Source: Anastatus disparis (taxonomy: Eukaryota; Arthropoda; Insecta; Hymenoptera; Eupelmidae). Taken from it: DNA of 64,000 nucleotides. The notes under the pieces were generated by a model. That model saw only the letters and a list, made by a program, of their open reading frames with translations. It made no database searches and was not told the origin of the DNA. The stretch lies in the NCBI GenBank assembly GCA_017163975.1, contig JAFFSR010000240.1, forward strand, positions 310,001 through 374,000. The letters run 5' to 3'. The position numbers and the translations under genes were made by a program. The first letter of the stretch is position 1. Every line of letters begins with the position of its first letter. Below are positions 11,740 to 23,600 of the stretch, one piece after another.

Positions 11740-13210
11740 TATTCATAGGAAAAAGGAAAATTTATAGATTCTGTTAAATTTTTAAAATTAAACAAAAATT
11801 AATTTTTTTTATATTTATTTTATTCTATGATGATATTAAAATTAGTAACAAGTATTAAATAATTAATAAATAATTAATTTTGACATGGATTAAGAAAAGA
11901 GGCATAGATATTAAAAATGAGTAAAAGAAAATTGAATTTGTCAAATTACCTTCTTTACGTTTTAATTCACTTGAGAGTAAACTTTATCTCGGTCCTAATG
12001 ATATTTTTTGGATATCAAGAGGTACGATTATGATGATTTTTCCTTCTTGTTCTCGTAAAGTCGGCGAAGTACTGAAAATCTTACATAATTTGTAAGAAAT
12101 ATTTAGATTTACCCTGCAATATTATTAAAAAAATATTCTATATTTTTTATAAATTCTAAAATATTTTTTTTATTTAAAAGAATAACAAAATAACTTAAAA
12201 TAAATTTCCGTTACCAGTTAAATTTACAAAGATGCAAATTTTTCATGCCATTCACGAATAAAGAACTTATATGGACTCATATTCTCAGAACTATAAACTG
12301 TATAGTTTCTTTCATTGAAGAAAGAATAAGCTGTTTAAAAAAAAAATACAAAAAGAAGTGTAAAGCAAAATACAAAGAACATGATAAAAAGTTATTAAAT
12401 TTCTAAGAATAAGCACATTACACATAGAATAGTCTGGTTGGAAAACCCGTTTCTTTTTATATTTTATTTAATACTGATAAAAAATTTATTTAAAAAGTAT
12501 ATATCAATCTGATAATAAACAATTTTTTTTGATAAAAATACAAAATTTCAAAGAATTGGAAAAAAATATAAAAGAAAAAACGAGAAAATGAGTTTTTATA
12601 TTTACTGATTTAAAAGCTTTTTAATGCATTAGAAAATTTTTATTATTTAACTTCGAATCAAAAACAAATCAATAAATAATTAATCTCATAAACTGAGCAA
12701 AAAACTTATAATAACCCATTAAAATTTTATTAAATTATATTATTTCAGAGTTAATACATTAAAAAGAAATTTTTCTATGAACAAAATACGATAATAATTA
12801 TGTGAAAAATTCTGTAAAATTAATATTATGATGTGAAAAAATTAAAAAAAAAAACATTTAATTTAAAATATTGAAAAATCCATATAAATTAAAAACGTAT
12901 AACTCAAATGAAAATATATCGAATTGCAAATAAATTAGCTATCATCTCATAAAAAAGCAGAAAATTTGTCGTGCTAAATTAAAATTGATCAATCTGTTCT
13001 CAAAATTGTGAAGAAGACCAACTCTATTGAAAACTTTCTAAAATATAAATAGGTGCTTAAAAAGTTATTGTTCTAACAAGGAAAGATGCTCAACTTGAAC
13101 TCACCGATTTTGATGATATTAATATATGTTGTGAATTATAAAAAAATAAAATAAATATTAATATTTGATGGCTCATAAAAGTTATCTATTAACACTCAGC
13201 ATCATATTTT
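11740..13210. other. Intergenic A+T-rich DNA, nothing recognised
   Basis: No open frame of note, no recognisable RNA gene and no clear inverted repeat were seen between the foldback element and the next MITE. Confidence 0.5.
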
Positions 13211-13211
13211 A

Positions 13212-13521
13212 TTAAGAGGAGGCCGAACTATCTTTCTCTGTATCCTTTATATGGACACCAGCGACTTTACAAGAAAAAAATAACGTATGATTTAACCTAC
13301 GAACTGCCGTTAATACAATCTGTCTTTTTTTATAAAATTTTGGTAGGTCTAATCATACTAAAAAATTACGCAATAAAATTATTTCGTTATGATTATAAAA
13401 TTTACTCATTATATTAATATCTAGCAGGGGCTGATATTTTTTTCTTGTTGAAACCGATGGTTTTCATATACAAGATGGAAAACATTATTAGACAAAGACA
13501 GAGAGTTCGGCCTGCCCTTAA
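13212..13521. mobile_element. TTAA-flanked MITE with about 28-bp imperfect terminal inverted repeats
   Basis: Ends read GAGGAGGCCGAACT at 13216 and the complement GGGCAGGCCGAACT reading back from 13517, with further similarity inward (TCT.TCT..TGT). TTAA is present at 13212-13215 and 13518-13521. The element is about 300 bases and non-coding. TTAA flanks suggest piggyBac-type mobilisation, but the terminal bases do not match the 1175-1581 element, so it is a different family. Confidence 0.65.
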
Positions 13522-13574
13522 AACTGATTCGTAAACTTTGAAAAATCAACCATACACATCATAACTTTTGTTTG

Positions 13575-14527
13575 CAACTGACAAGGAGAGTACATTGAAT
13601 TTGGGTCTTAAATTTTCTTTTAGCTTTGGGATCTTTTTTCTTAAATGAAATCATGAAAAAAGCCGCGTCCATTCGGTCCAACGCTCGATTTTTTCCGAGT
13701 TATGAGCAGTTTTGTCTGTTTTGATGAAAAATTTGCATCTGCTTTATAATTTCACAGTTTTCGAACTACTTATTCTATAAGGTTTTTACTGATTGCATAT
13801 TAAATTTGAGATCAAAACCTTTCAATTAAAAAAAAAACGTGTCCAAAAAAACTCAAGTTGTTAAAAAGTTATGAAGAGATGAAAATTGAAATGAGTTTCT
13901 GAGGGGCGATTCAACCTATGCTACATATGTATGTATCACGGTGATATGTATGTACGTTCGAACGTAAGTTGGTAGCACTGCTAAGACAAGTCGTCGCGCG
14001 CATTGAATCGTCTGTCGAACCGTCAAGACCTTAAGTCTCCGTTTCCATGTAGATACAATTTTTGCGCGCGACGACTTGTCTTAGCAGTGCTACCAACTTA
14101 CGTTCGAACGTACATACATATCACCGTGATACATACATATGTAGCATAGGTTGAATCGCCCCTCTGACTAAAATGTTGCATTTATTTTCTATGCATATTT
14201 TCAGCTAAATATTTGCGCTATTTTTATTCCCTCATAACTTTTTAATAACTTGAGTTTTTTGGACACGTTTTTTTTTAATCGAAAGGTTTTAATCTCAACT
14301 TTAAAATGCAATCAGTAAAAACCTTATAGAATAATTAGTTCGAAAGCTGTAAAATTATAAAGCAGATGCAAATTTTTCAACAAAACAGACAAAACTGCTC
14401 ATAACTCGGAAAAAATCGAGCGTTGGACCGAACGGACGCGGCTTTTTTCATGATTTTATGTAAGAAAAAAGATCTCAAAGCTAAAAGAAAATCCGAGACC
14501 CAAATGCAATGCACTCTCCTTATGAGT
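13575..14527. mobile_element. About 950-bp foldback element with a 102-bp perfect inverted core
   Basis: Core arms 13901-14002 and 14063-14164 are exact reverse complements over 102 bases, starting gaggggcgattcaacc and ending cgtcgcgcgca, around a 60-base loop. Outside the core the arms continue with high but imperfect complementarity out to acaaggagagtacattgaat (13581) and its partner near 14500-14527, for example ccgagttatgagcagttttg on the left against its complement near 14390. The core is richer in G+C than its surroundings. No open frame. A diverged relative lies near 59.83-60.00 kb. Confidence 0.85.
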
Positions 14528-15088
14528 GCTCGGCCATTTTCTCGATCTGGCGCCTTAATTTAATCAAAATCTCAAAAGATTATTTTTTTATGGTAGTCTT
14601 GTGATCGACTAAAATATTTAAAATTCAATTAGTTGAAGAATATAAACAAAATTTGATAATAATTTTAACAAAATTGTTGTTGAAACATTGATGTGAAAAT
14701 AAATAAAAATATAATTCAAAATTACGTTAAATATTAAAATCAATTTCGTTATAGAAATCGGAATACTAGTATTATGAGAAACAATTTGTGATACCATAAA
14801 CAAAGAATACGATGTCAAACCCTTAATCCTTTTCCTTGGATAATAAGTCACGTATTATTGCGCAAAGAAGTGTTTTGTTGCAAGAGTAGAGAGAGAGAAA
14901 GAGGAAGAGAACACGTATAATAGTATATCTAGCTTCATTGAGAAAAAAAACAGTAAGTTTTATTTTGTACTTGAATAGATTGTGCTTAGTAAACTAACAA
15001 GTGACAAGTTTTTAAAAATGTATTTGATCTTATTTAATGTTAAAGTCATCAATAATAATTTTCATAGATAAATTAGTGGAAGTACTCG

Positions 15089-15368
15089 GGAAAAAATTCT
15101 ATCGTCAAAATTACAAATACCATAAGAAACATTACTATTTTTCTAAAATTACTATATTACTATTTTAAATAGCGGAAATTCGCTACAAAAGTATTTACAT
15201 TTATTCAACAGATTTTTATATTCTTTATTTAATTGTTATAAAAATGTATCCCTTAAGTATGACATCTTGCCCTGCTTTATGATACGTAAATAGTAATTTT
15301 TATACAAAATAAAGTATGCCCTACGGTTACTATGTCAAAAAATAATTTTTACGATAGAATTTTTCTCC
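15089..15368. mobile_element. MITE, family with ends ggagaaaaattctat (copy 1)
   Basis: The left end ggaaaaaattctatcgtcaa and the right end read in complement (ggagaaaaattctatcgtaa) form an inverted repeat of roughly 40 bases. The right half (taaatagtaatttttata, then a ccct. motif, then atagaatttttctcc) is shared with the element at 42453-42672, showing a dispersed family. Non-coding. Confidence 0.65.
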
Positions 15369-15369
15369 A

Positions 15370-17210
15370 TGTATTGCTAAAATAAAAAAATGAATAATCT
15401 TACAAAAACTATTTACATCAGAATAGCACAAGCAGAATCTATTTGGGTACCTTAAATGTGGAACTTGCTGTTTTTTTCTTAGGGTGCATAAAAATTTATG
15501 CAATTGACAATACCTCGTATCGATATCAATTTCAAACTGTTTTTCATCCAAATCCCCACAGCTTGTCGATGGACTAACGTTGTTTCGTACTAATTCTCCT
15601 TCTAAATGAAATTTCTATCCTCCACTGTTTCTTCTTTAAGGAGATCTTAAGCGAATAACTTCTGTAGCTACAATGAATATTGGCTAGTTGCCTTCGACAC
15701 AAAGCAACCAACCATTTTTCAAGGAAGGGGGATGCATGCTAAATGGTAACCTTCGCCGCTACCAAACTTTATATTGGACGCCGTCTACATTGTTCTTTGC
15801 TCCGTGTTCTAAACTCCTATACACTTTTAGGCTGACTAAAAATATATAAAAGTTTGGCATACGAAGAACATAATGTAGACAGCCTCTCACAAACGTAATA
15901 AAAATACAAAATGACATTAATTTTTTAAAAAATTTGATAAAAATGTAAATAAAATGTTAAAAAATATCATTTTATTAAAAATTTATTAAAGAATTGACAA
16001 ATATATTGAAAACCCGAGGGCCATGCATAGTGTTCAATGCTAACTACCTCAGCGCCTTGCATAGTGTTTAATGCTAACTACAAAATAAAATTCGCATTCA
16101 TTTAGCATGGTGAACTTTGGTCACCACGTTGAGTGAATCATACCACGATCGCGGCTGCAATATTAACCGTCATGATGTATGAAAAGTTCTCGCATCCTAC
16201 CTTATATGTGGACATACTATTATGCTTTTTTGAATATTATGAAATTAAAATATATTTTAATATTTTTCAAAACATTTATTAAATCAAAATGAAACCAATT
16301 GTTAAAAATAAACTATTAAAGACATGATGTGGAGCGATAATCATAAACTATTTCTTAAAAACAAAATATGAAATGTCTTTACAACTCAGTCAAATTTCTG
16401 AGTTAAAATAACTATTTGCTCTTTGTAAAGATCAATTGTGTGTATTAATTGTGTTTAAGTATTACGCATTCTACTGAATTTACATAAGTTTTGCGTATAT
16501 TTTATGCAATTCGGTTCACTATGTATTTACGTTCGTTAACACATATTTTACGTGAAACACGTATAAATTAAGGCGAAAGCAGTGTGTTTCATTTTGACTG
16601 AATATTTGTTATTTGTTTACAATCAATTTGAGTATTCTACATTAATTTCCACAAAACATACAATTTTTTAGTGTGAAATTTTATATATCTAATAAACTTA
16701 TATTTAACAATACTATTTAGAAGCTGATTTCTACTCGATTTTTGCTACAGTTATTTCACGTATTCTACTGCTGTCAAAATGTACGCTTTCGGTACGTACA
16801 TTATAATTATCAAGCGCCCTTCAAGTACCACAAGATTGCCAAATGTTTGATAGCCTCATGAGGCCCGGAACTACGCGCCATTACACCTCTTATATCTTAC
16901 CGTATAAGCCACACAAGGGCTAGATCAGAATCTCAGGATGCCTTGCAGGGGCTACTTGGGTAGCTACCATCACAATTTTTCAATTAATAAAAAAAATAAT
17001 TTTAAAAAGTATTGCATTTCACAAATTTTCAAATTTCATAATTAATTAACTTTTCAATAAAAATTTCTTACAGTTTTAATAATAATGATGACAATTAAAG
17101 TTTTAGAAATGAAGCTAATTAAATATTTTCATAATTATTGATTTTAAAAAAACAAAAAAAATTTATTTGAACTCAGACATTCCGAGATATACATTTTAAA
17201 TATGCAATAA
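15370..17210. other. Intergenic DNA with minor repeats
   Basis: Contains a two-unit direct repeat at about 16018-16083 (tgcatagtgttcaatgctaa, repeated with one change about 36 bases later). Partial inverted similarity occurs between gtctacattgttctt near 15788 and the complement at about 15866-15885. A less A+T-rich non-coding patch lies near 16810-16970. No gene was recognised. Confidence 0.5.
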
Positions 17211-17312
17211 TAGTATATTACATAACAAGTGCGCGAAGGATGCGATTCACACACGAGCCGAGTTTGTTAAAAAGGCGAGTGTGTGAACCGCATCGCGCAC
17301 GTGTTGCGTATA
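17211..17312. repeat. Imperfect hairpin repeat of about 100 bp
   Basis: tagtatattacataacaagt followed by gcgcgaaggatgcgattcac pairs with the complement of gtgaaccgcatcgcgcacg...gcgtatacta. The element begins and ends with tagtata/tatacta, like several short hairpins later in the window. Non-coding. Confidence 0.65.
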
Positions 17313-17315
17313 CTA

Positions 17316-18088
17316 TTTTTTAAGACACCGTGGGCGAAACGCAGGCAATCGAAAAATACATTTTTATGGTCGTAACAAGCTACGAGTTTTGTTTGTCACC
17401 TGAGCGAAGCGAAGGTGACAATAAAACGAGTAAATAACATGTTATAAATAAAAATACATATAAAAATATATATATATATATATATATATTATAAAGAAAA
17501 ATATATATTACAAAAAAATATACATAACAAATTTACAAAAAAAAATATTGTTAATTATATAAATATAATAAGTAATTCAAAACAACCAAATAAATTTAAG
17601 TATACAATTTATTTATTGATAAACTACTTAATGTATAAATATTTCATTATTTTTTTTCATTTACTATAAAATTGACTGTACACCTAACGTCAATTGATTC
17701 TTTCCCGAATCTTTTGAAATGTTCCAATAAAAACAAAGAAAACAACGAGAAAGAATTCATTAACCATAGGCGTATAATTATTAAATTGATATTTAGCATT
17801 ATCAACTCAATTATTTAAGATCTGGTTTGATTTAAAAATAGAAATATTCATAGCATATATATATAGTATATTTCGAAATATACTATTACAATATCAAAAT
17901 GTTTTGGTTAGTTTTTTTATGTATGAGAAAAAAAATTAAAGAAAGCTTGCATGCATGAAGCCAGCGCTAAGCGAAAAACAATGACAAATGGTTCTAAAAT
18001 TTTTCGCGCACCGCAGTGTGTAAAAAGACTGCTTTGCACACTGAATAGTGACACAAAAAAATGTGTTTCGCACACGGGTGTCTTAAAA
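17316..18088. mobile_element. About 770-bp element with terminal inverted repeats taagacaccgtg
   Basis: The left end tttttaagacaccgtgggcg at 17316 and the complement of the right end (tttttaagacacccgtgtgc ending 18088) form a terminal inverted repeat of about 27 bases. The interior holds a (TA)n microsatellite (17466-17489) and A+T-rich DNA; no transposase frame was seen. It abuts the hairpin at 17211-17312, which may be part of the same insertion. Confidence 0.6.
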
Positions 18089-18559
18089 ATAATTTTAGTT
18101 CCTAAAAAATTACTTTAAAAATTACAATAAAGTTTACAGTTACAGTTTTAATTTATTAAACAAATATTTAATAATAAATAATTTTTATTAGCGTCATTCA
18201 ATAATAGCAAGGAACCGATTATTACCGAACTTCGCAAGACAAAACAAAATGAAATTTGAGACTAACACGTCAAGAGCCGGCACAATACATTATTCACGGT
18301 TTAAATTTTTTACTGCATGCAGTAAAAATTTGAGGTTTTTAATTGGTTAACCGTAGATAAAAAGAAACTGATGTGGGACTAGCCGACAGAAGTTAATATT
18401 TCTTTTGCCTTTCTGAGTATGTATGTACATTTTACCGTCGCGTTTTTGGATATGTTTTATATTAAATATGTCTAAAGCTCTAAAATTAAAACTAAACTAA
18501 AAAAATCAATTTTCAAAAGTTTATTTTATTTTGGCAATCGCAAATAATTTCCATGCAAA

Positions 18560-18775
18560 TTTTTAAGCAAATTCATCGAATAGCTTAGGTAAAATACCAA
18601 AAAAATCGAAATTTTTTTTTTTCAAATGACTTTGAAATTAAAATTACACTAAGAAAACCAATTCTCAATAGCAAAAAAATAAATTATGTGCAAAATTTGA
18701 AGCAAATCCATCGAGTAGTTTTCGAGATAGAATTGGATAACTGAATACGCATGCATACACACATACAAACATGTT
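18560..18775 (+). repeat. Possible 3' end of a non-LTR retrotransposon (RTE-like tail motif)
   Basis: The phrase aagcaaatccatcgagtagt, then tttcgagatag and catacacacatacaaacatg, resembles the tail often seen at 3' ends of RTE-type elements and related SINEs in arthropods (a '...agtagttttggagat...cacacatacat' pattern). A related version, aagcaaattcatcgaatagc, sits about 140 bases upstream, so the tail may be a dimer. No reverse transcriptase frame is present. Assignment rests on memory of the motif. Confidence 0.35.
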
Positions 18776-19192
18776 CTAAAAATCACTTCCAAATATGAAT
18801 AAATTAGTAAAAAAATAATTTTTTTATTGATACAATGCTTTCTCTATAAGAAAGCAATTTATAAATTTTTGACATCATAATTTGAAATTTTTTTATTATT
18901 TAACTAAAGCAAATGCAAGTATATTTTTAGGATATTCTTGAATTTTTTTATTAAATGCTGAATTTTTTAATAAACTTTGTAAATTTAAAGTTTTTATAGT
19001 TGTAAAATATTGCACTAAAATTATTGTTAATAAATGCCTAAGCGATATGATTGAGTATGATGTTTATGGATGTAGGTAATAATTAAAAACAGGTTTATAA
19101 ATAAGTAATATTTTGAATCGAGTTGATTTCTTTAATTAAAAAAACAGTATATATAACGTTTTTAAAAGAATTATTAATATTATGTTTCAAAA

Positions 19193-19289
19193 CCCTGGTA
19201 GAAATTTATTCTAGATCTGTCTAGATCTGTCTAGTTTTGTATGTTAAATAATCGAGGCCTCGATAAAACTAGACAATTTTCTACCAGGG
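19193..19289. mobile_element. 97-bp MITE, CCCTGGTAGAAA family (copy 1)
   Basis: Starts CCCTGGTAGAAAT and ends with the complement TTTTCTACCAGGG. The first 12 bases are shared exactly with the element at 47535-47661. Internal part of the arm (ctagatctgtctag against ctagttttatcg) is only partly paired. Non-coding. Confidence 0.75.
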
Positions 19290-19509
19290 AAGCTGTATAA
19301 AATTAACTAACAATTTAAAATTAGTTTTATTATATAAATTGACCTAGATAATATGATAAATTTTTATAATACTCATTTATATTTGGTAAGTACAAAAACT
19401 GATTTACATTTAAAATAGTTTTCAATAAGTACAGTCTCGTAATATACAAAACTTGTTTAATAAAATGCATACAAATTCTTTAGATTATCAAACTTTTTAG
19501 TTGTAATAT

Positions 19510-20588
19510 CCCGAGTAACCTTTTCACTTCGGCGTGCAGAGGGCCCGAAGTCGGTGCCGAATCACCCTCAGTGGCACCGAAACTCTTGCCGAATTGTCGC
19601 CACAGTGGCACCACATCGGCGTGAGGCGTGGCGGCGAAACGGGGCCCTGAGAGGGCAGCCGAATCTAGCTTATAAAATCATAGAATTGAACGTAATTTAT
19701 GTACAATTATCTATATAAAAAAACAGCTGATTTCCAATGGTAACCGATCGATTGATTTTTCAAGCAACTGACTACTTTTTAAAATAGTTTTCATTAGTAA
19801 AAAAATTTAAGTAACTTGAGTTATTCGAATTATTCGAGTAACACTAGTTATTCGAGTTCATATTTTTGTCGAGTACCTAACTCGAACTTGAAGAAAAAAT
19901 TACTCGCGAGTACTCGACAATTGAGTACTCATACTTGAAGGCGTATTCGAGTTTTCATTCCAAGTACTCGAAAAAAATATGAATTACTCGAATTACTCGA
20001 ATACTCGAAAAAAATATGAATTTATGAATTCACTTGAGTACTCAAAAAAATATGAATTAATCGAATAAATCGAGTATTCGAAAAAATATAAATTACTCGA
20101 GTACTCGAGAAAATATAAATTACTCGACAAAATATGAAGAACTTGAGTTACTCGAATAACTATAGTTAATTTATCAATTATATTATCTGTGGTAATTAGT
20201 TCTCATTTCCACGAGATTAATCAGTTTTTTATTATATTTTTATCAATTGGTTTTAGGTTGTATTTGTCCGTGTATTCGGGCGGAATTTTGGAATCAATTT
20301 TTAACGAGTTCAGGTCGAGTCCAAAGAAAATCATTTTTATTAATTCAATCACTCATATTTAATTTTCAATTAAAAAAATGTTTTATCATAGCATGAAAAT
20401 ACAATAAAGAATATTTCGAGGTTATGTAAGATACACATCGATATTATGACAAAATCTATACGATTTTCGGCTAGCCATCATAGGACCACGCTCGCCACCA
20501 CGCCTCACCCATTCGGTGGCCCGACTTCGGCAGCCGAAGATGGCCCAACTGAGAGAAGTTGGTTGCCGTAATAAAAAGGTTACTCGGG
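19510..20588. mobile_element. About 1.08-kb element with TIR cccgagtaacctttt, just beyond the 3' end of gene B
   Basis: The left end CCCGAGTAACCTTTT (19510) and the right end AAAAGGTTACTCGGG (ending 20588) are exact inverted repeats; TAT occurs on both outer sides and may be the target duplication. Both ends carry G+C-rich stretches full of ccgaagtcgg / cttcggc motifs, while the middle is A+T-rich and holds the ACTCGA repeat array (19808-20166). No transposase was seen. It starts about 100 bases past the gene B stop, so the gene B 3' UTR may extend into it; an AATAAA on the minus strand at 20337-20342 lies within. Confidence 0.75.
19808..20166. repeat. Degenerate short-unit repeat array built on ACTCGA / TCGAGT
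   Basis: About 360 bases consist of variable units such as aattactcgaatactcgaaa and aaaatatgaattactcgag, in which actcga or its complement occurs every 8-30 bases. Because ctcgag is self-complementary, the array can fold on itself in many registers. It lies inside the 19510-20588 element. Confidence 0.8.
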
Positions 20589-20687
20589 TATTTAAAAAAA
20601 AATCTTTACAGTTGACTTCTGTAGTATACACGGTATACAACATTGGATACAACGTATATGTAACAAGATGTTACTTTTATACAGATA

Positions 20688-23600
20688 TTACCCTATCGTT
20701 TTACTTTCATAACTCTGCAAAAAGAATGTTTTCGTTAATATTGTTAAATAAAATTTTAATTATGTCTAAAAAAATATCATTCACCAATGTATCTTACCAA
20801 TTTTGCACTTTCATACAGAGTTTCAGCCATTGAAATGCCAGTTTGTTGCACCATTCCATAAAAAAATCCACCTTTACGTTGAAGTAATTTGTAAGGATGA
20901 TCAAATTCCTGTTAAGAAAAAAAAGTTGAAAATTTAGGAAACTGTAATGTCGGTATTTTACACATCTTTAAAAATATGCTATTGAGGGAAAATTATTTTT
21001 TCCAAAGTGTCTGTCCTTCATAACATTTGTTCAATTTTTTCATAAAATAATATGCGTAAGTTTAATATCCTCTTAATAAAGAAGAAATAAAATTTTTATC
21101 TTTTCCAGAAATAATTTAATGTCTTTCTAATTTTTTAACACTCAAAAAATATTCCATTTAAAATAAACTTATTTTACTGAAACTAAATGTATGCAAATTA
21201 TAAATGTATCAATACAAAAATTAAAAGATTAAAATTTTTAATTTCAACCTAATATAATAAGAAAATATGTATAGTAGAATAAAATTAGAAGCACTTTTTT
21301 CATTATTTTTAACCAGAAATCATCTTTTCTCGTTAATCTCATAAATATTTACTATAATAATATGGAAAATTGAATGATTTTTTATATTTATGTCATTATG
21401 AAATAACATTGTAAATAAAATTTTGTAATAAAAATTTTAGTAGTAGATCTTTTAAAGAAATACTTATAATTGTAATATATCAATCCAAACAGAAAAAATT
21501 TTTAAAATATCAAATACATGCTATGCTTCGTACCACAGCTCGGCCGGCATCCATAACAAGTATTTTATCACTATCCATAACAGTATTCAAACGATGGGCA
21601 ATAATAAGTACAGTACAATGTTCAAACTTTCTTCGTATAGTTTTCTGAATAAGTTGATCAGTTTTAGGATCTACGTTAGCAGTAGCTTCATCGAGTACCA
21701 GTATTTTACTATTTCTAACTACAGCACGTGCTAGACAAAGCAATTGTCTTTGACCAACACTAAAATTAGTGCCACCTTCCATAACTCTCATATTAAGTCC
21801 TAAATCAGAATCAAGTAATCCTTTTAATTCCACGTCCTCTATAGCTCTCCACATATCTGAATCAGAATATTCTTCAAATGGATCTAAATTTCTACGTAAA
21901 GTTCCAGCGAATAGTACTGGTTCTTGTGGTATAATACTAATTCGTGATCGCAATTGTTGTAATGCTATTTTACTTGTTTCAATATCGTCAATATAAATTT
22001 CCCCCCTAATATCAGCCAAGCGAAATAACGCATTTATTATAGATGATTTTCCAGCCCCAGTTCTTCCTACAATACCTACTTTCTCTTTAGGCTTAACAAT
22101 GAAATTCAAATTATTTAAAGCTGCCTTTTCTTGATTATCGTAAATTAAATACAAATTTTTAAATATAATTTGACCTATTTGAGGCCAATCTTTTGGCAGA
22201 TTTATTTCAGAATTTTTTTCTAATGCAGGCTCTTGAGGTAAGTTAGAATATTCTAAAATTCTTTCAACCGATGTCATATGATTTTCCAATTCCGTTGTTT
22301 GTCGAATACCCCATTGCAGCATTCCTGTTAATAATATACATTGAGTAATTACAAGCCCTGCGTCACCTGCCAAGGCTACGTTGTTTAGTGACAATAACGT
22401 ATACGTCACAACTCCAACAAACATTGAACAAAGAGCTTCCACATACATGCCAAATGCTCTTGATCCGGAAAAAAATATAAACCAAGCAGAGGAATGTAGA
22501 TCCTGATGATTATCAAATTCGTTAGTTAATATACTTTGGGCATTCAAAGCTCTTATAGTTATGAGTCCTTGTACACTAGCACTTAAGTGATTGAAAACGG
22601 GTGATCGCGCTAAAATGAAGAAAATTAATTAATTATACATTCAAAGATAAAAATAAAAAATGAAATCGTCACATTTTTCTAAAAGTATATTATAAAATTT
22701 TTAATTGAATAGAAAAATTCAAACAATTTAATGTCGCATTATTGTATTTTATAATTATTTTATTGGTCAAAAAATATATGAATTCTTTTAGAAAAATTAG
22801 GCATTGTCTCTGAGTTTCCTTATCGAATTTGGAAATTGACTCTGATGAGATGGAATCAGAACACTAGGATTTTGTTTTAACTTTCATCATATATATATAA
22901 TTTTATTTTTTATTTTAATTTATATTTTATATATCTAAGTACAAGAAAAAGTTTTCCAAGCCCACAGGAAATTTAATTTTTTAATATTTTATATTACTTT
23001 TGATTATTTTTTAATCTTTTTCACTACTTTCACCACTATATTTATTTTTTATTTTTATTTTTCACGAAGACTTTATATAAACTTGTTATAAATAATTTTA
23101 TAAATAAACTTACTTATGCCTTCTAATCTCTTAACGCTTCTACTTGTTCTTATATAAAACATTCGGAGAAAGTATGCTATGACACCGACAATAAATCCTG
23201 GAATTATAAACCATGGGTTAACACTTGCAACTATAATGACGACAGCAATGGTATATATGCCAATTTGCATAACATCCATTATAGTTTGTGGGACTCGAGT
23301 ATCAACGATACCGGTATCTTTAGAAAACCTAAAAAAGAGAATTTAAAAAAATCAGTTTTACAATAAATCTCCCAAATACATATCAGTTTTCCTTTTTAGA
23401 AAATTAAAAAATTTTACGAAAGGATATATAATAAAGAATGTATTGTATTTTGAATATAAAAAGATAATTAAAGTAAAATTATTAAAATTTATGTGCATTT
23501 ATATAAAACTATGTCATTTCTCAATTGACACATCATCAAATGAAACAAATAATGGTCCATCAATTCAAAATGAATATACCAATACTATTTTTCTTAATTG

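Noticed and set aside
16810..16970. Less A+T-rich patch considered as a coding fragment
   Set aside because: Both strands carry stops in all frames over useful lengths and no motif was recognised.
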